From the NCBI RefSeq assembly GCF_004340875.1, contig NZ_SLXQ01000001.1:1178001-1242000 (forward strand): a stretch of DNA of 64,000 bases. The letters run 5' to 3'. The position numbers were made by a program, and so were the translations under genes. Source of the DNA: Tamaricihabitans halophyticus. Lineage in GTDB: Bacteria; Actinomycetota; Actinomycetes; Mycobacteriales; Pseudonocardiaceae. Under the pieces are notes generated by a model. That model had not been told where the DNA came from. It worked only from the letters and a program-made list of their open reading frames with translations, and ran no database searches. Below are positions 1 through 7,867 of this stretch, one piece after another; within the stretch, counting starts at the first letter, position 1, and each line of letters opens with the position of its first letter.

Positions 1-2
1 GC

Positions 3-1424
3 CGGCTGATCAACCGGCGCGCGGGCGATGAGCTCTTCTACGGAATCTCGCTACCAGACAAACCGATCCACTGTGGACGCGGCCAGCTGATCGAGCTTTC
101 CGGTTGGGTCGTACACGCCACGGCCCGGGTCCGCGCGGTCACGATCCTGGTCGCCGGTAAGCGGAGTGCCGCGAACCTCGGTGGGCTCCGGCCGGATGTG
201 GCCGCGAATCTCGCCGAAGACGGACTGCACGCGCAACAGGACTGCGGTGTCTACGCGATGGTCCCGCTGCCGGCGCGGAGCAGCCCGGGCAAGCTCGACC
301 TCGGTCTTGAGGTGGAGCTGTACGGCGGGCGGCGGATCCGGCGCGAGCTGGGCTCGGTCGAAGTGCTGCCCGAGGCGGCGCTGCGCCCGCTCAGCGTGCG
401 GTGGCCGGGCAGCGGCCAGCGGGTGGCGGTCTGCATGGCCACATACAACCCGGATCGGACCTATCTGGCCGAGCAGCTGGATTCGCTGCGCGGGCAAACC
501 CACGACAACTGGGTGTGCATCCTCTGCGACGACGGTTCGAACCCGGCTGGCCGGCGCAACCTCGCCGAGCTGACCGCAGGCGACGACCGGTTCATCCTGG
601 TGGAAAGCAACGAGAATGTCGGTTTCTACCGGAACTTCGAGCGCGCCCTGGAACGGGTACCCGCGGACGCCGACGCCATTGCACTGTCCGATCAGGACGA
701 CGTGTGGGATAGCGGGAAGCTGGCAAGGTTGCTCGAGGAGTTCGAGGACCCCGCCGTACAACTGGTCTATTCGGATATGCGGTTGATCAACGAGCACGGC
801 ACGGTGCTCAGCGAATCGGCCTGGCCACCGGAGCGCAACCAGTACCACGATCTGGTTTCGATGTTGCTGTTGAACACGGTGACCGGCGCGTCCAGCATGG
901 TTCGACCAGGCCTGGTGCGCGAGCGGGTACTGCCGTTCCCGCCGGATAACGAGGCGACTTACCACGACCAGTGGATCGCCGCGACCGCGCTGGCCGCAGG
1001 AAAGATCGCGTTCGTCGCCCAGCCGCAGTACTCCTACCGCCAGCACGGGTCCAATGTGACCGGTTGGCAGTTGCCCCAGCTGGATCGCGGATTGCCCAGC
1101 ATCCGAACGCTGTTGGCACTGGCCATCGGAGTTGGCGGGCAGCGCTGGCTACATGGGCTCAGCAAGGCCAAACGTGGCGAGCTGGACCATATCGCGGGAT
1201 ACGAACTGCGCCGGATCGTGCAGTTCGCCAGCCTGCTGCACGCCCGCAATTCCGACAAGCTGGCGCCAGAGCTGGCCAGCGAGCTACGCAAACTCCGCGT
1301 CGCGGACCGAAAACTCGCGCCGCTGGTTGAGTTGGCACTGCGCGCGAAACGAGCCGGGCGCGGCTACACGGCGGGCGCCGAGAAGCGCCTGCTCGCCTCG
1401 GTCATCCGCAACCGCGCCCGCTAA
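3..1424 (+). CDS. Glycosyltransferase family 2 protein, 5' end cut by window
   Basis: The frame is open from base 3, so the gene starts outside the window; 473 residues are visible. Visible residues ~1-135 are a non-catalytic N-terminal part; a GT-A domain starts near residue 140 with RVAVCMATYNP and a nucleotide-binding CDDGS. The metal-binding acidic motif is SDQDDVW (D230-D233), the form usual in rhamnosyl/galactosyl transferases of surface polysaccharide synthesis. A basic tail follows. It probably transfers a sugar from a nucleotide donor at the inner face of the membrane; donor and acceptor cannot be told. The stop TAA lies inside a copy of the dispersed repeat described at 1419-1452. 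Confidence 0.85.
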   Translation, partial: RLINRRAGDELFYGISLPDKPIHCGRGQLIELSGWVVHATARVRAVTILVAGKRSAANLGGLRPDVAANLAEDGLHAQQDCGVYAMVPLPARSSPGKLDLGLEVELYGGRRIRRELGSVEVLPEAALRPLSVRWPGSGQRVAVCMATYNPDRTYLAEQLDSLRGQTHDNWVCILCDDGSNPAGRRNLAELTAGDDRFILVESNENVGFYRNFERALERVPADADAIALSDQDDVWDSGKLARLLEEFEDPAVQLVYSDMRLINEHGTVLSESAWPPERNQYHDLVSMLLLNTVTGASSMVRPGLVRERVLPFPPDNEATYHDQWIAATALAAGKIAFVAQPQYSYRQHGSNVTGWQLPQLDRGLPSIRTLLALAIGVGGQRWLHGLSKAKRGELDHIAGYELRRIVQFASLLHARNSDKLAPELASELRKLRVADRKLAPLVELALRAKRAGRGYTAGAEKRLLASVIRNRAR

Positions 1425-1452
1425 CCTCGCAAGATCCCTAAAGAATGCGGTT
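1419..1452 (-). repeat. Dispersed 3'-end repeat, copy 1 (long form)
   Basis: Read on the minus strand it is AACCGCATTCTTTAGGG, then ATCTTGCGAGG, then TTAGCG. It is the only copy carrying both tails seen elsewhere. It fills the gap between two convergent genes and contains the stop codon of the left gene (1422-1424) and two bases of the right one (1451-1453). Confidence 0.8.
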
Positions 1453-2914
1453 ATAGGAGCTCGCGGGCGAGTTCGCCGATGATGCGCACGCCGGGCTCGA
1501 TCGCCGCGAACGGGGTCGCCGCGAACCCGATCCGAATAGGACTGCCCTGCGGCGGGTCGCCGAGGTAGCAGATATCCCCTCGCTCGATCAGCACATCCCG
1601 CTCGTCAGCCAGCTCGATCAGCCGCTGGGCGGACAACTCCGGCGGCCCCATCAGCCACAGGCTCACCCCGCCCGGCGGCAACGGTCCCGGCGTCCACGGC
1701 AGGTGTTCCCGCGCCGCGCTACAGGCCAAGGTCCACTTGCGCAGCAACCGGTTCCGGTACCGCCGCAGCGCCCGCCGGTACTCCCCCGAGGAGATCAACA
1801 ACGCCAGCGCCCGCTGTAGCTGCCCCGCTGGATGCCGGTGCTCGTAGCGCCGTACCGTGCGCAGTTCCCGGATCAGCTCAGCCGGCCCCGCCAGATAGCC
1901 AAGCCGCAGCCCAGGCGAGAGGAACTTGGAGAAGGTCCCGGCGTAGACCACATCTCCCGCGGTATCCAATGCCTTCAACGCCGGGGTGGGACTGCCCTGA
2001 TACCGGAACTCGCTGTCGTAATCGTCCTCAACCAGAATCGTGCCGGCCTCGGCCGCTAACCGCACCAACTCCCTGCGCCGGCCAATATGCAGCGTCGCGT
2101 TGGTTGGATGCTGGTGACTCGGCGTGAGATAGAGCAGATCCACGCCGCGCAGCGAATCCGGCGGCCGTAGCCCCGCCGAATCCACCGGGTAACCATGGAC
2201 CCGCGCGCCGGCCCGCAGGAAGATATGCCGCGCGTCCAGATAGCCAGGGTCCTCCACCCCGACCAGCTGGCCAGGGCGCAGCAACGTGCGGGCGAGCAGA
2301 TCCAGACCCTGCTGCGAACCGACGGTCACCAGCACTTCCTCCGGCGTGGCGGCGATGCCCCGCGCCGGCAACAGGTGCTTGCACACCATGTCCACCAGCA
2401 TCGGGTCATCCGAGCCAACGCTGTCCTGCAGGCTGGCGTACCGATGTGGGTAGGTCAGCGCCTCGCTGAGACAGCGCGACCATGCCCGTACCGGAAAGGC
2501 CGCCACATCCACCTGACCTGCGGGAAACGGGTAACGGTAGCGGTGCCAGTCCGGTCGCTTGTCCAGATGCGGCAACCCGGCGTCCGGATAACTGCGAATC
2601 CGGCTCGTCCAGTCCACGCCCGGCGCGCTCGGCAGCGAGCTCCGCTGCCGGACGGTATGCGCGCGCATCTCCCGGTTCACGAACAGCCCGCTGCGCTGCT
2701 GGCTTTCCACGTAGCCCTCGGCGATCAGCTCCTGATACGCCAGGTTGATCGTGTTCCGCGAGACACCAAGTTCCTTGGCCAGCTCCCGCGAGCTGGGCAG
2801 GGGCTGCTCCGGTGGGTAGAACCCGACGGCGATGCCGTGCTCAACGGCATTACGCACCTGCCGGTAAAGCGGCTCCCCGGACTCCCGGTCGATCTCCACC
2901 AGCGTTCGTGGCAT
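1451..2914 (-). CDS. MocR-type regulator (GntR winged helix fused to aminotransferase fold)
   Basis: 487 residues. Residues 1-75 form a GntR winged helix (GEPLYRQVRNAVEHG, then LAKELGVSRNTINLAYQEL). From ~120 the chain is an aminotransferase class I fold used as effector sensor: EDDYDSEF (D298) and the PLP lysine in GTFSKFLSPG (K330). Start chosen at ATG 2914 because a strong AGGGAGG lies just upstream; the reading frame continues 40 codons further but that part is low-complexity. It is divergent from the class III aminotransferase at 3019, which is the usual MocR arrangement, so it probably controls that gene in response to PLP or an amine. Effector unknown. Confidence 0.9.
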   Translation of the reverse strand: MPRTLVEIDRESGEPLYRQVRNAVEHGIAVGFYPPEQPLPSSRELAKELGVSRNTINLAYQELIAEGYVESQQRSGLFVNREMRAHTVRQRSSLPSAPGVDWTSRIRSYPDAGLPHLDKRPDWHRYRYPFPAGQVDVAAFPVRAWSRCLSEALTYPHRYASLQDSVGSDDPMLVDMVCKHLLPARGIAATPEEVLVTVGSQQGLDLLARTLLRPGQLVGVEDPGYLDARHIFLRAGARVHGYPVDSAGLRPPDSLRGVDLLYLTPSHQHPTNATLHIGRRRELVRLAAEAGTILVEDDYDSEFRYQGSPTPALKALDTAGDVVYAGTFSKFLSPGLRLGYLAGPAELIRELRTVRRYEHRHPAGQLQRALALLISSGEYRRALRRYRNRLLRKWTLACSAAREHLPWTPGPLPPGGVSLWLMGPPELSAQRLIELADERDVLIERGDICYLGDPPQGSPIRIGFAATPFAAIEPGVRIIGELARELL

Positions 2915-3018
2915 ACCCACCTCCCTGGACCTGTCAATTTCACCAGAACTGGCACTACCCATGGGGCCAGATGCTTGCCATTGTCGAAAGCACAGCCCGT
3001 TTCCGAAGGAGGCGAAGC

Positions 3019-4386
3019 ATGGACAGCGCGGCACTGCGGAGCAATGCGCGGAAGTACCTTGGACCGCATTTCACCACCAAGAACGCGTGGTGGTCGGATG
3101 ATTTGCCGGTCTTCGTGCGCGGCTCGGGTTGCTACCTCTACGACAGTGACGGCAATCGACTGCTGGACGGGCTGGCCGGATTGTTCAGTGTGAACATCGG
3201 GCACGGCCGCACCGATATCGTCGCCGCCGCCAGCAAGCAGATGGAGCTGCTCCCGTATGCGACGAACTGGGGCACCGCGCATGCCCCCGCGATCGAGGCG
3301 GCAACGCTGCTCGCCGAGCTCACCCCCGGTGAGCTGAACACCACGTTCTTCGTCAACTCCGGTTCGGAAGCGATCGAGACCGCGGTCAAGTTCGCCAGGC
3401 AGTACCACCGCAGCCAGGGCCAGCCCGAGCGGTACAAGGTGATCAGCCGCGAGTCCGCCTACCACGGCACCACGTTCGGCGCGCTGTCCGTGAACGGCGT
3501 CGCCAAACTGCGCGAGCCATTCGAGCCACTGTTGCAGGGTTTCCGGCATGTGCAGAACACGCTTGGCTACACCGGCGACTGCGGGCCGGCCGCCGAGCTG
3601 GACTGTGTCCGGGCCATCGAGCAGGCCATCCTCGAGGAGGGGCCGGAACTGGTCGCCGCCGTGGTCGCGGAACCAGTGCAGAACGCCGGCGGGGTGCTCG
3701 TACCACCGGACGGTTACTGGCGCGAACTGCGCCGGATCTGCGACAAGTACGGGATCCTGCTCGTCGCCGATGAAGTGATCAACGGATTCGGGCGGCTGGG
3801 TCGTTGGTTCGGCAGCGAGCTGGTCGGCGGTGAACCGGACATGATGACCGTGGCCAAGGGCATCACCTCCAGCTACAGCCCGCTCGGTGGACTGGTCGTC
3901 CGGGAATCGCTGGTCGGAGAGCTGTTCGAGTCGCCGCAGGCCGGTACGTTCACCCACGGGGCAACCTGGGGTGGCCACCCGGTGTCCACCGCGACGGCGG
4001 TAGCCAACCTCACCGCGCTGCGCGACGAGAAGGTTGTGGACAACGCCGCGACCATGGGACGGCGGTTGCAGGAAGGCCTGGCCCAGCTGGCCCAGTCGCA
4101 TCGTTGTGTCCTCGAAGTGCGCGGTACCGGGATGCTCTACGCGGTGGAGCTGACCGCGAACTCGGCCAGCGGCCGGGAGCTGACCGCCGACGAGTCCAAG
4201 CGGGTGCTGCAAGAGGTGCTGCCGGCCGCATACCGGCGGACCGGGGTAATGCTGCGCGCGGACGACCGGCGGGGCACGAACATCTCCATCTCGCCGCCGC
4301 TGGTGCTGGACGAGGAGGCGCTGACCCACCTGCTCGACGGGGTGGACGGGATGCTCGCCGATATCGAAGCGGCCATCCCCGCCTAG
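3019..4386 (+). CDS. Class III aminotransferase (amine:pyruvate / putrescine type)
   Basis: 455 residues, normal for the family. PLP sites are visible: ADEVINGFGR (D251) binds the ring nitrogen and VAKGITS (K280) forms the Schiff base; GSEAIET is the phosphate loop. The blocks AGGVLVPPDGYW and GATWGGHPVS resemble putrescine-pyruvate and other omega-amine transaminases. Start at ATG 3019 follows GAAGGAGG at 3004-3011. It would move an amino group from a diamine, taurine-like or other omega-amine to pyruvate. The divergent MocR gene is its likely regulator. The exact substrate is not readable from sequence. Confidence 0.88.
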   Translation: MDSAALRSNARKYLGPHFTTKNAWWSDDLPVFVRGSGCYLYDSDGNRLLDGLAGLFSVNIGHGRTDIVAAASKQMELLPYATNWGTAHAPAIEAATLLAELTPGELNTTFFVNSGSEAIETAVKFARQYHRSQGQPERYKVISRESAYHGTTFGALSVNGVAKLREPFEPLLQGFRHVQNTLGYTGDCGPAAELDCVRAIEQAILEEGPELVAAVVAEPVQNAGGVLVPPDGYWRELRRICDKYGILLVADEVINGFGRLGRWFGSELVGGEPDMMTVAKGITSSYSPLGGLVVRESLVGELFESPQAGTFTHGATWGGHPVSTATAVANLTALRDEKVVDNAATMGRRLQEGLAQLAQSHRCVLEVRGTGMLYAVELTANSASGRELTADESKRVLQEVLPAAYRRTGVMLRADDRRGTNISISPPLVLDEEALTHLLDGVDGMLADIEAAIPA

Positions 4387-4391
4387 GATCC

Positions 4392-4416
4392 CGCTAACCT
4401 TAAAGAACGCTGTTAC
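4392..4416 (-). repeat. Dispersed 3'-end repeat, copy 2 (short form)
   Basis: Minus strand GTAACAGCGTTCTTTAAGG followed by TTAGCG. It sits between the convergent stops at 4386 and 4433. Confidence 0.75.
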
Positions 4417-4432
4417 GGAGCGCGACCAGGAG

Positions 4433-5317
4433 TTATTCGTCGGTATAGACGCCGAACTCGTCCAGTAGCGCTTCGTCGGTGCGCAGGTTGTCCCTGCTCC
4501 GCGCGCCAGCGCGGACCGCGACCGCGTTCGCCAGCGCCTGTACCAGCGCGGTGAACGCGGTCAGCGAGCGCAGGATGCCGGTGCCGGCCGTCTCGACGCG
4601 CAAGGTCACTTCGGCGTGGCTGGAAAGCGGCGAGGCCGCGCTATCCGTCAGCGCCACCGTGTGCAGCCCCCTGCGCTGCGCGTGCGCGAGTACCCGCACG
4701 GTATCCGCGGTGTAGCGGTGGATCGAGGCGGCGACCAGCACATCGCCCTCGGCGAGATCACGCAGCTCGTCGACCAGCGCGGCGCGCTGCGTGCCGAGCT
4801 GGTACACCTTGGGCCGCACCAACCGCAGCAGATAACTCAGCAGGTAGGCCACCGAGTGGCATTTCCGCAGCCCGATCACGTGCACATTGGGCGCGTCGGC
4901 AAGCAACCCGACCACTCGTTCCCAGTCCTGCTCGGCCAGCCGACCAAAGGTTCGCGCGAGGTTACGCTGATCGCATTCCACGGTCTCGGCGAGTAGATCG
5001 GTGGAGTCGCCGTGCTGGCGCGCCTGCTCGAACCTGCGCACCAGCTGCGCCTGTTCGGCCAACTGTGCCCGGCACAACTCAACGAGCGCCGGATAACCGG
5101 AAAGGCCGACCGAGGTGGCAAAGCGCACCAGCGACGATTCGTGCACCTCCGCCAGCCGAGCCGTCTCCGCGATGCTGCGAAACGCGGTGCCCTCCGGATC
5201 CGTCAGGATCAGCTGGGCAATGCGCCGCCGACCGGCCGCGAGCTGCGGCAGCTTCTCCCTTAATCGCTCGCACAGCTCGTCGTAGTTCCGCGGCGCGGTT
5301 GGTTCCGCACCAGCCAT
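4433..5317 (-). CDS. RpiR-family transcriptional regulator (HTH + SIS domain)
   Basis: 294 residues. Residues ~12-85 are an RpiR helix-turn-helix (RRRIAQLILTDPEGTAFRSI, then AEVHESSLVRFATSVGLSGY). Residues ~125-265 are a SIS domain that normally binds a phosphosugar or amino-sugar phosphate (VIGLRKCHSVAYLLSYLLRL; DVLVAASIHRYTADT). It is divergent from the aminotransferase at 5477, with an inverted repeat between them, so it probably regulates itself and that gene. RpiR proteins beside aminotransferases are known in amino-acid and amino-sugar metabolism; the ligand is not identifiable here. Confidence 0.9.
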   Translation of the reverse strand: MAGAEPTAPRNYDELCERLREKLPQLAAGRRRIAQLILTDPEGTAFRSIAETARLAEVHESSLVRFATSVGLSGYPALVELCRAQLAEQAQLVRRFEQARQHGDSTDLLAETVECDQRNLARTFGRLAEQDWERVVGLLADAPNVHVIGLRKCHSVAYLLSYLLRLVRPKVYQLGTQRAALVDELRDLAEGDVLVAASIHRYTADTVRVLAHAQRRGLHTVALTDSAASPLSSHAEVTLRVETAGTGILRSLTAFTALVQALANAVAVRAGARSRDNLRTDEALLDEFGVYTDE

Positions 5318-5428
5318 TCTGGGCCCCTCTCCGCGCCAACCAGATCAGTCGCAGAGCGGCATTGTATGCGGCCGCGACAAGAACACCTGCCAAGAACTCG
5401 CTCTAACGGACCATCGACGCAACTAAAC

Positions 5429-5452
5429 TTGCATTGATACGATTGACTGCAA
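5429..5452. promoter_or_regulatory. Inverted repeat TTGCA-N14-TGCAA, candidate RpiR operator
   Basis: The only clear dyad in the gap between the RpiR gene and the aminotransferase. It ends 24 bases before the ATG at 5477, where a repressor would overlap the promoter. Assignment to this regulator is by position only. Confidence 0.4.
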
Positions 5453-5476
5453 ATCAAAGTGCGTGAGAGGTGGGTA

Positions 5477-6697
5477 ATGGTCCAACAGTCCGCGACACTG
5501 GCCATCAACGAACAGTTACGAGAACGCCGCGCGGCAGGCAAGCGCGTGCTCCACCTCGCCTTTGGCGAGGCTGGACTACCGGTGTTGCCGGAAGTCGCGG
5601 ATGTGCTGGCCAGGTCGGTTGATCGGAACTCCTACGAGCCAGTCACCGGCGCGTTGGACGCCCGCAGGGCCGGCGCGGGCTACTTCACCCGCCGCGGCCT
5701 GCCCACCGAGGCGGATCAGCTGATCCTGGCGCCCGGTAGCAAGCCGCTGTTGTTCGCGCTGCTCGCGGCGCTGGACGGCGATCTGGTGCTGCCGAAGCCT
5801 GCGTGGGTGAGCTACGCGGCGCAGGCCGCGCTGGTCGGTAAGCGGGTGCACGGGGTACCGATCGCTGCGCAGGCCGGCGGTCTGCCCGATCCGGACGCGC
5901 TTGCCGAAACACTGCGCGCCGCGCAGGCGGAGGGGGCACGCCCCGGCGTGCTCTTGCTGACCACACCGGACAATCCAACCGGCACTATCGCGCCGCCGGA
6001 ACTGGTGCGCCAGGTTTGCCAGATAGCTGAGCAGTACGGCCTGGCTGTTGTCTCCGATGAGATCTACCGCGATCTCGCGCACGAGGGACACGAGGTACAC
6101 AGCCCGGCGCTGGAACTGCCCGAACGCACCATCGTGACCGCGGGGCTGAGCAAGGGGATGGCGCTCGGCGGCTACCGGATTGGCTTCGCCCGGCTGCCCG
6201 ATTCGCCGTTTGGCCAAGCGTTGCGGGACAAACTGGTTGGTATCGCCAGTGAAGTATGGTCCTGCCTGCCCGGTCCAATGCAGACGGTCGCGGAGTACGT
6301 ACTGTCCGAGCCGGAGCCGGTCCGGGCGCATATCGCGGCGAGCGTGCGGCTGCACCAGCAGGTGGTGCGGGCCTGCTACGCCGAGTTCGTCGCCGTCGGC
6401 GCGAGCTGCCGGCCGCCGCAGGGTGGGTTCTACCTGTATCCGGATCTGAGCGCTGGCCAGACGTCCGGGGCGGAGGCGCTGGCTGGGCGACTGCTGGACG
6501 AGCACGATATCGGTGTGCTCGCCGGTACCGCGTTCGGCGACGACCCGTCAGCGGCACGCTTCCGGGTAGCGACCAGCCTGTGCTATGGGGAAACCGAGGA
6601 GCAGCGCTGGACCGCGCTACGCAGCGACGATCCGGTTGCGCTGCCCTGGATTGCCGAGTCCATCGACCAACTGCGTACCGCGCTACGCAAGCTCTGA
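5477..6697 (+). CDS. PLP-dependent aminotransferase, class I/II
   Basis: 406 residues. Fold-type I aminotransferase: substrate-anchoring LAFGEAGLPVLP near the N-terminus, TTPDNPTG (the Asn that contacts the PLP O3'), VVSDEIYRDL, and the PLP lysine in TAGLSKGMALGGYRIGFAR (K226). ATG 5477 was preferred to GTG 5459 because GAGAGG lies 6 bases upstream. Likely an aspartate/aromatic or amino-acid:2-oxoacid transaminase; specificity is not readable. It is monocistronic and followed by a strong bidirectional terminator. Confidence 0.87.
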   Translation: MVQQSATLAINEQLRERRAAGKRVLHLAFGEAGLPVLPEVADVLARSVDRNSYEPVTGALDARRAGAGYFTRRGLPTEADQLILAPGSKPLLFALLAALDGDLVLPKPAWVSYAAQAALVGKRVHGVPIAAQAGGLPDPDALAETLRAAQAEGARPGVLLLTTPDNPTGTIAPPELVRQVCQIAEQYGLAVVSDEIYRDLAHEGHEVHSPALELPERTIVTAGLSKGMALGGYRIGFARLPDSPFGQALRDKLVGIASEVWSCLPGPMQTVAEYVLSEPEPVRAHIAASVRLHQQVVRACYAEFVAVGASCRPPQGGFYLYPDLSAGQTSGAEALAGRLLDEHDIGVLAGTAFGDDPSAARFRVATSLCYGETEEQRWTALRSDDPVALPWIAESIDQLRTALRKL

Positions 6698-6702
6698 CCA
6701 GA

Positions 6703-6747
6703 GAGGTCCACTGTGGTCGAGCTACTTCGCTGACCACAGTGGACCTC
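6703..6747. terminator. Bidirectional hairpin terminator
   Basis: A perfect 16-bp inverted repeat (GAGGTCCACTGTGGTC at 6703-6718 and its complement at 6732-6747) with a 13-base loop lies between two convergent genes. There is no T-run, as is common in actinobacteria. Confidence 0.75.
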
Positions 6748-6766
6748 CCGGTGCGCCGGTTACCGA

Positions 6767-7207
6767 TCAGGTCTTACCAACCGGTGACCACCCCGAGCAG
6801 GTAGACGTGCCCTCAATGCAGACCTTGACCTGGACGTCCTTGTTCTCCGAGAAGCTCAGATCGTAGGTCTCCGTGTAGTGGTTGGTGAAGGTGGACGTGC
6901 CACTACCCGCCACTTTCAGATACGCCTTGGCGCGCTTCTTGTCCGGGGTGCTGTCCTTGACGACCAGCTCCTCGCCTTTCGCGCGGAACAGCACTTCGTA
7001 GAAGTCCTGCTTATCGGATACGCGGTAGGTTCCCGCGCCCACGCTGATACCGCCCTTGTCGCCGTCGTTGGGGTTGTCCCACTTGTACGGTTCCCAAGCC
7101 GCGGCACCTTGCGCCACCCCGGAACCTGCGGCGAAGAACGCGGCGCTGACCCCCAGTGCCGACAGCGCCGCGGCCGTCCTCCGCATCCCCTTCCGGTTAC
7201 CTGTCAT
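6767..7207 (-). CDS. Small secreted protein of unknown function (paralogue A)
   Basis: 146 residues. It has an Arg/Lys start, a hydrophobic stretch and an Ala-rich cleavage region (SGVAQGAAA), a typical Sec signal peptide, giving a mature part of about 110 residues. The mature part has WDNPNDGDKGGISV, shared in altered form with the gene just upstream (WEDPNDKGGVSI), and two cysteines near the C-terminus (VCIEGTSTC) that could form a disulphide. ATG 7207 is preferred; a TTG at 7213 overlaps the previous stop. The tight spacing indicates an operon with paralogue B. I do not recognise the family; a secreted small-toxin or colony-surface role would be a guess. Confidence 0.72.
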   Translation of the reverse strand: MTGNRKGMRRTAAALSALGVSAAFFAAGSGVAQGAAAWEPYKWDNPNDGDKGGISVGAGTYRVSDKQDFYEVLFRAKGEELVVKDSTPDKKRAKAYLKVAGSGTSTFTNHYTETYDLSFSENKDVQVKVCIEGTSTCSGWSPVGKT

Positions 7208-7209
7208 GA

Positions 7210-7656
7210 TCAACTAACCCCCTTTGCCTTCTTCGGCGTGCACTTGGCATTCGGCGAATCGGACGTGCAGGCTTGCAACATGACCCGCTGCCCCTCGTCG
7301 TGGGACAGGTCGATGTTCCGCCGCGTGCCGTCACCGTTGCCGTAGTAGACCGCGGGATCGCCGCCGCCGACCCACACCTTGACGATCGCGGACCGGTCAT
7401 TGTCGTGATAGTCCCAGATCGACAGTTTCTCGCCGTAGGCAAGGAACTGCCCCATGATGTACTCGTCGGTGCCGTTCTTACGGGCGTGCTCGTAGATAGA
7501 CACGCCCCCCTTGTCATTCGGGTCTTCCCAGGACGCGTAGGTCGAGTGCCAGCTGGCCTTAGCGGCCGGCTCGGCAACCGCCGTTCCACCAAACGCGCCA
7601 AGGCTCACGGCCGCGATCGCGGCGGCAAGCACGGACTTTCGGACACCAGAACGCAC
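7210..7656 (-). CDS. Small secreted protein of unknown function (paralogue B)
   Basis: 148 residues from GTG 7656, chosen because GGGGGAT precedes it and a signal peptide (SVLAAAIAAVSLGAFGG, then TAVAEPA) starts there. Mature part: WEDPNDKGGVSIYEH, an aromatic middle (KLSIWDYHDNDRSAIVKVW), and two C-terminal cysteines (QACTSDSPNAKC) as in paralogue A. The stop overlaps the possible TTG start of paralogue A, so the two are very likely co-transcribed and arose by tandem duplication. The leader lies just after the octamer array at 7795-7866. Confidence 0.72.
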   Translation of the reverse strand: MRSGVRKSVLAAAIAAVSLGAFGGTAVAEPAAKASWHSTYASWEDPNDKGGVSIYEHARKNGTDEYIMGQFLAYGEKLSIWDYHDNDRSAIVKVWVGGGDPAVYYGNGDGTRRNIDLSHDEGQRVMLQACTSDSPNAKCTPKKAKGVS

Positions 7657-7794
7657 AACATCCCCCAAGAGCCGGACTGAAACCGAACGGTCAAGATCGG
7701 CCCGGCGATACGACCCCGACCAGTTGACGACCACGAGATTGCCGGGGACCGCTTTCATCTCACTTACGCAAGCCTGTCATCCTCGCGAACTTAA

Positions 7795-7867
7795 GATCTA
7801 AAGATCTTTAGAACTTTAGTTCTTTAGTTCTCTAGTCCACGAGTTCTTTAGACCATGGGTTCTTTAG
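7795..7867. repeat. Tandem array with an 8-bp period, built from the GTTCTTTA core
   Basis: Units begin at 7795, 7803, 7811, 7819, 7827, 7835, 7843, 7851 and 7859. In order: GATCTAAA, GATCTTTA, GAACTTTA, GTTCTTTA, GTTCTCTA, GTCCACGA, GTTCTTTA, GACCATGG, GTTCTTTA. Every unit starts with G and six of the nine end in CTTTA or CTCTA. GTTCTTTA is the core of the dispersed repeat found at gene ends throughout the window. The array lies between the glycosyltransferase stop (7864) and the secreted pair, and holds the glycosyltransferase's TAA stop. Confidence 0.7.

Noticed and set aside
2725-4329. 534-codon open frame on the minus strand
   Set aside because: Antisense to the class III aminotransferase with its PLP lysine; no motif of its own.
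6767-7656. Lactococcin 972-type bacteriocin
   Set aside because: Size and secretion fit loosely, but I could not see the family's conserved pattern or an immunity/ABC operon.
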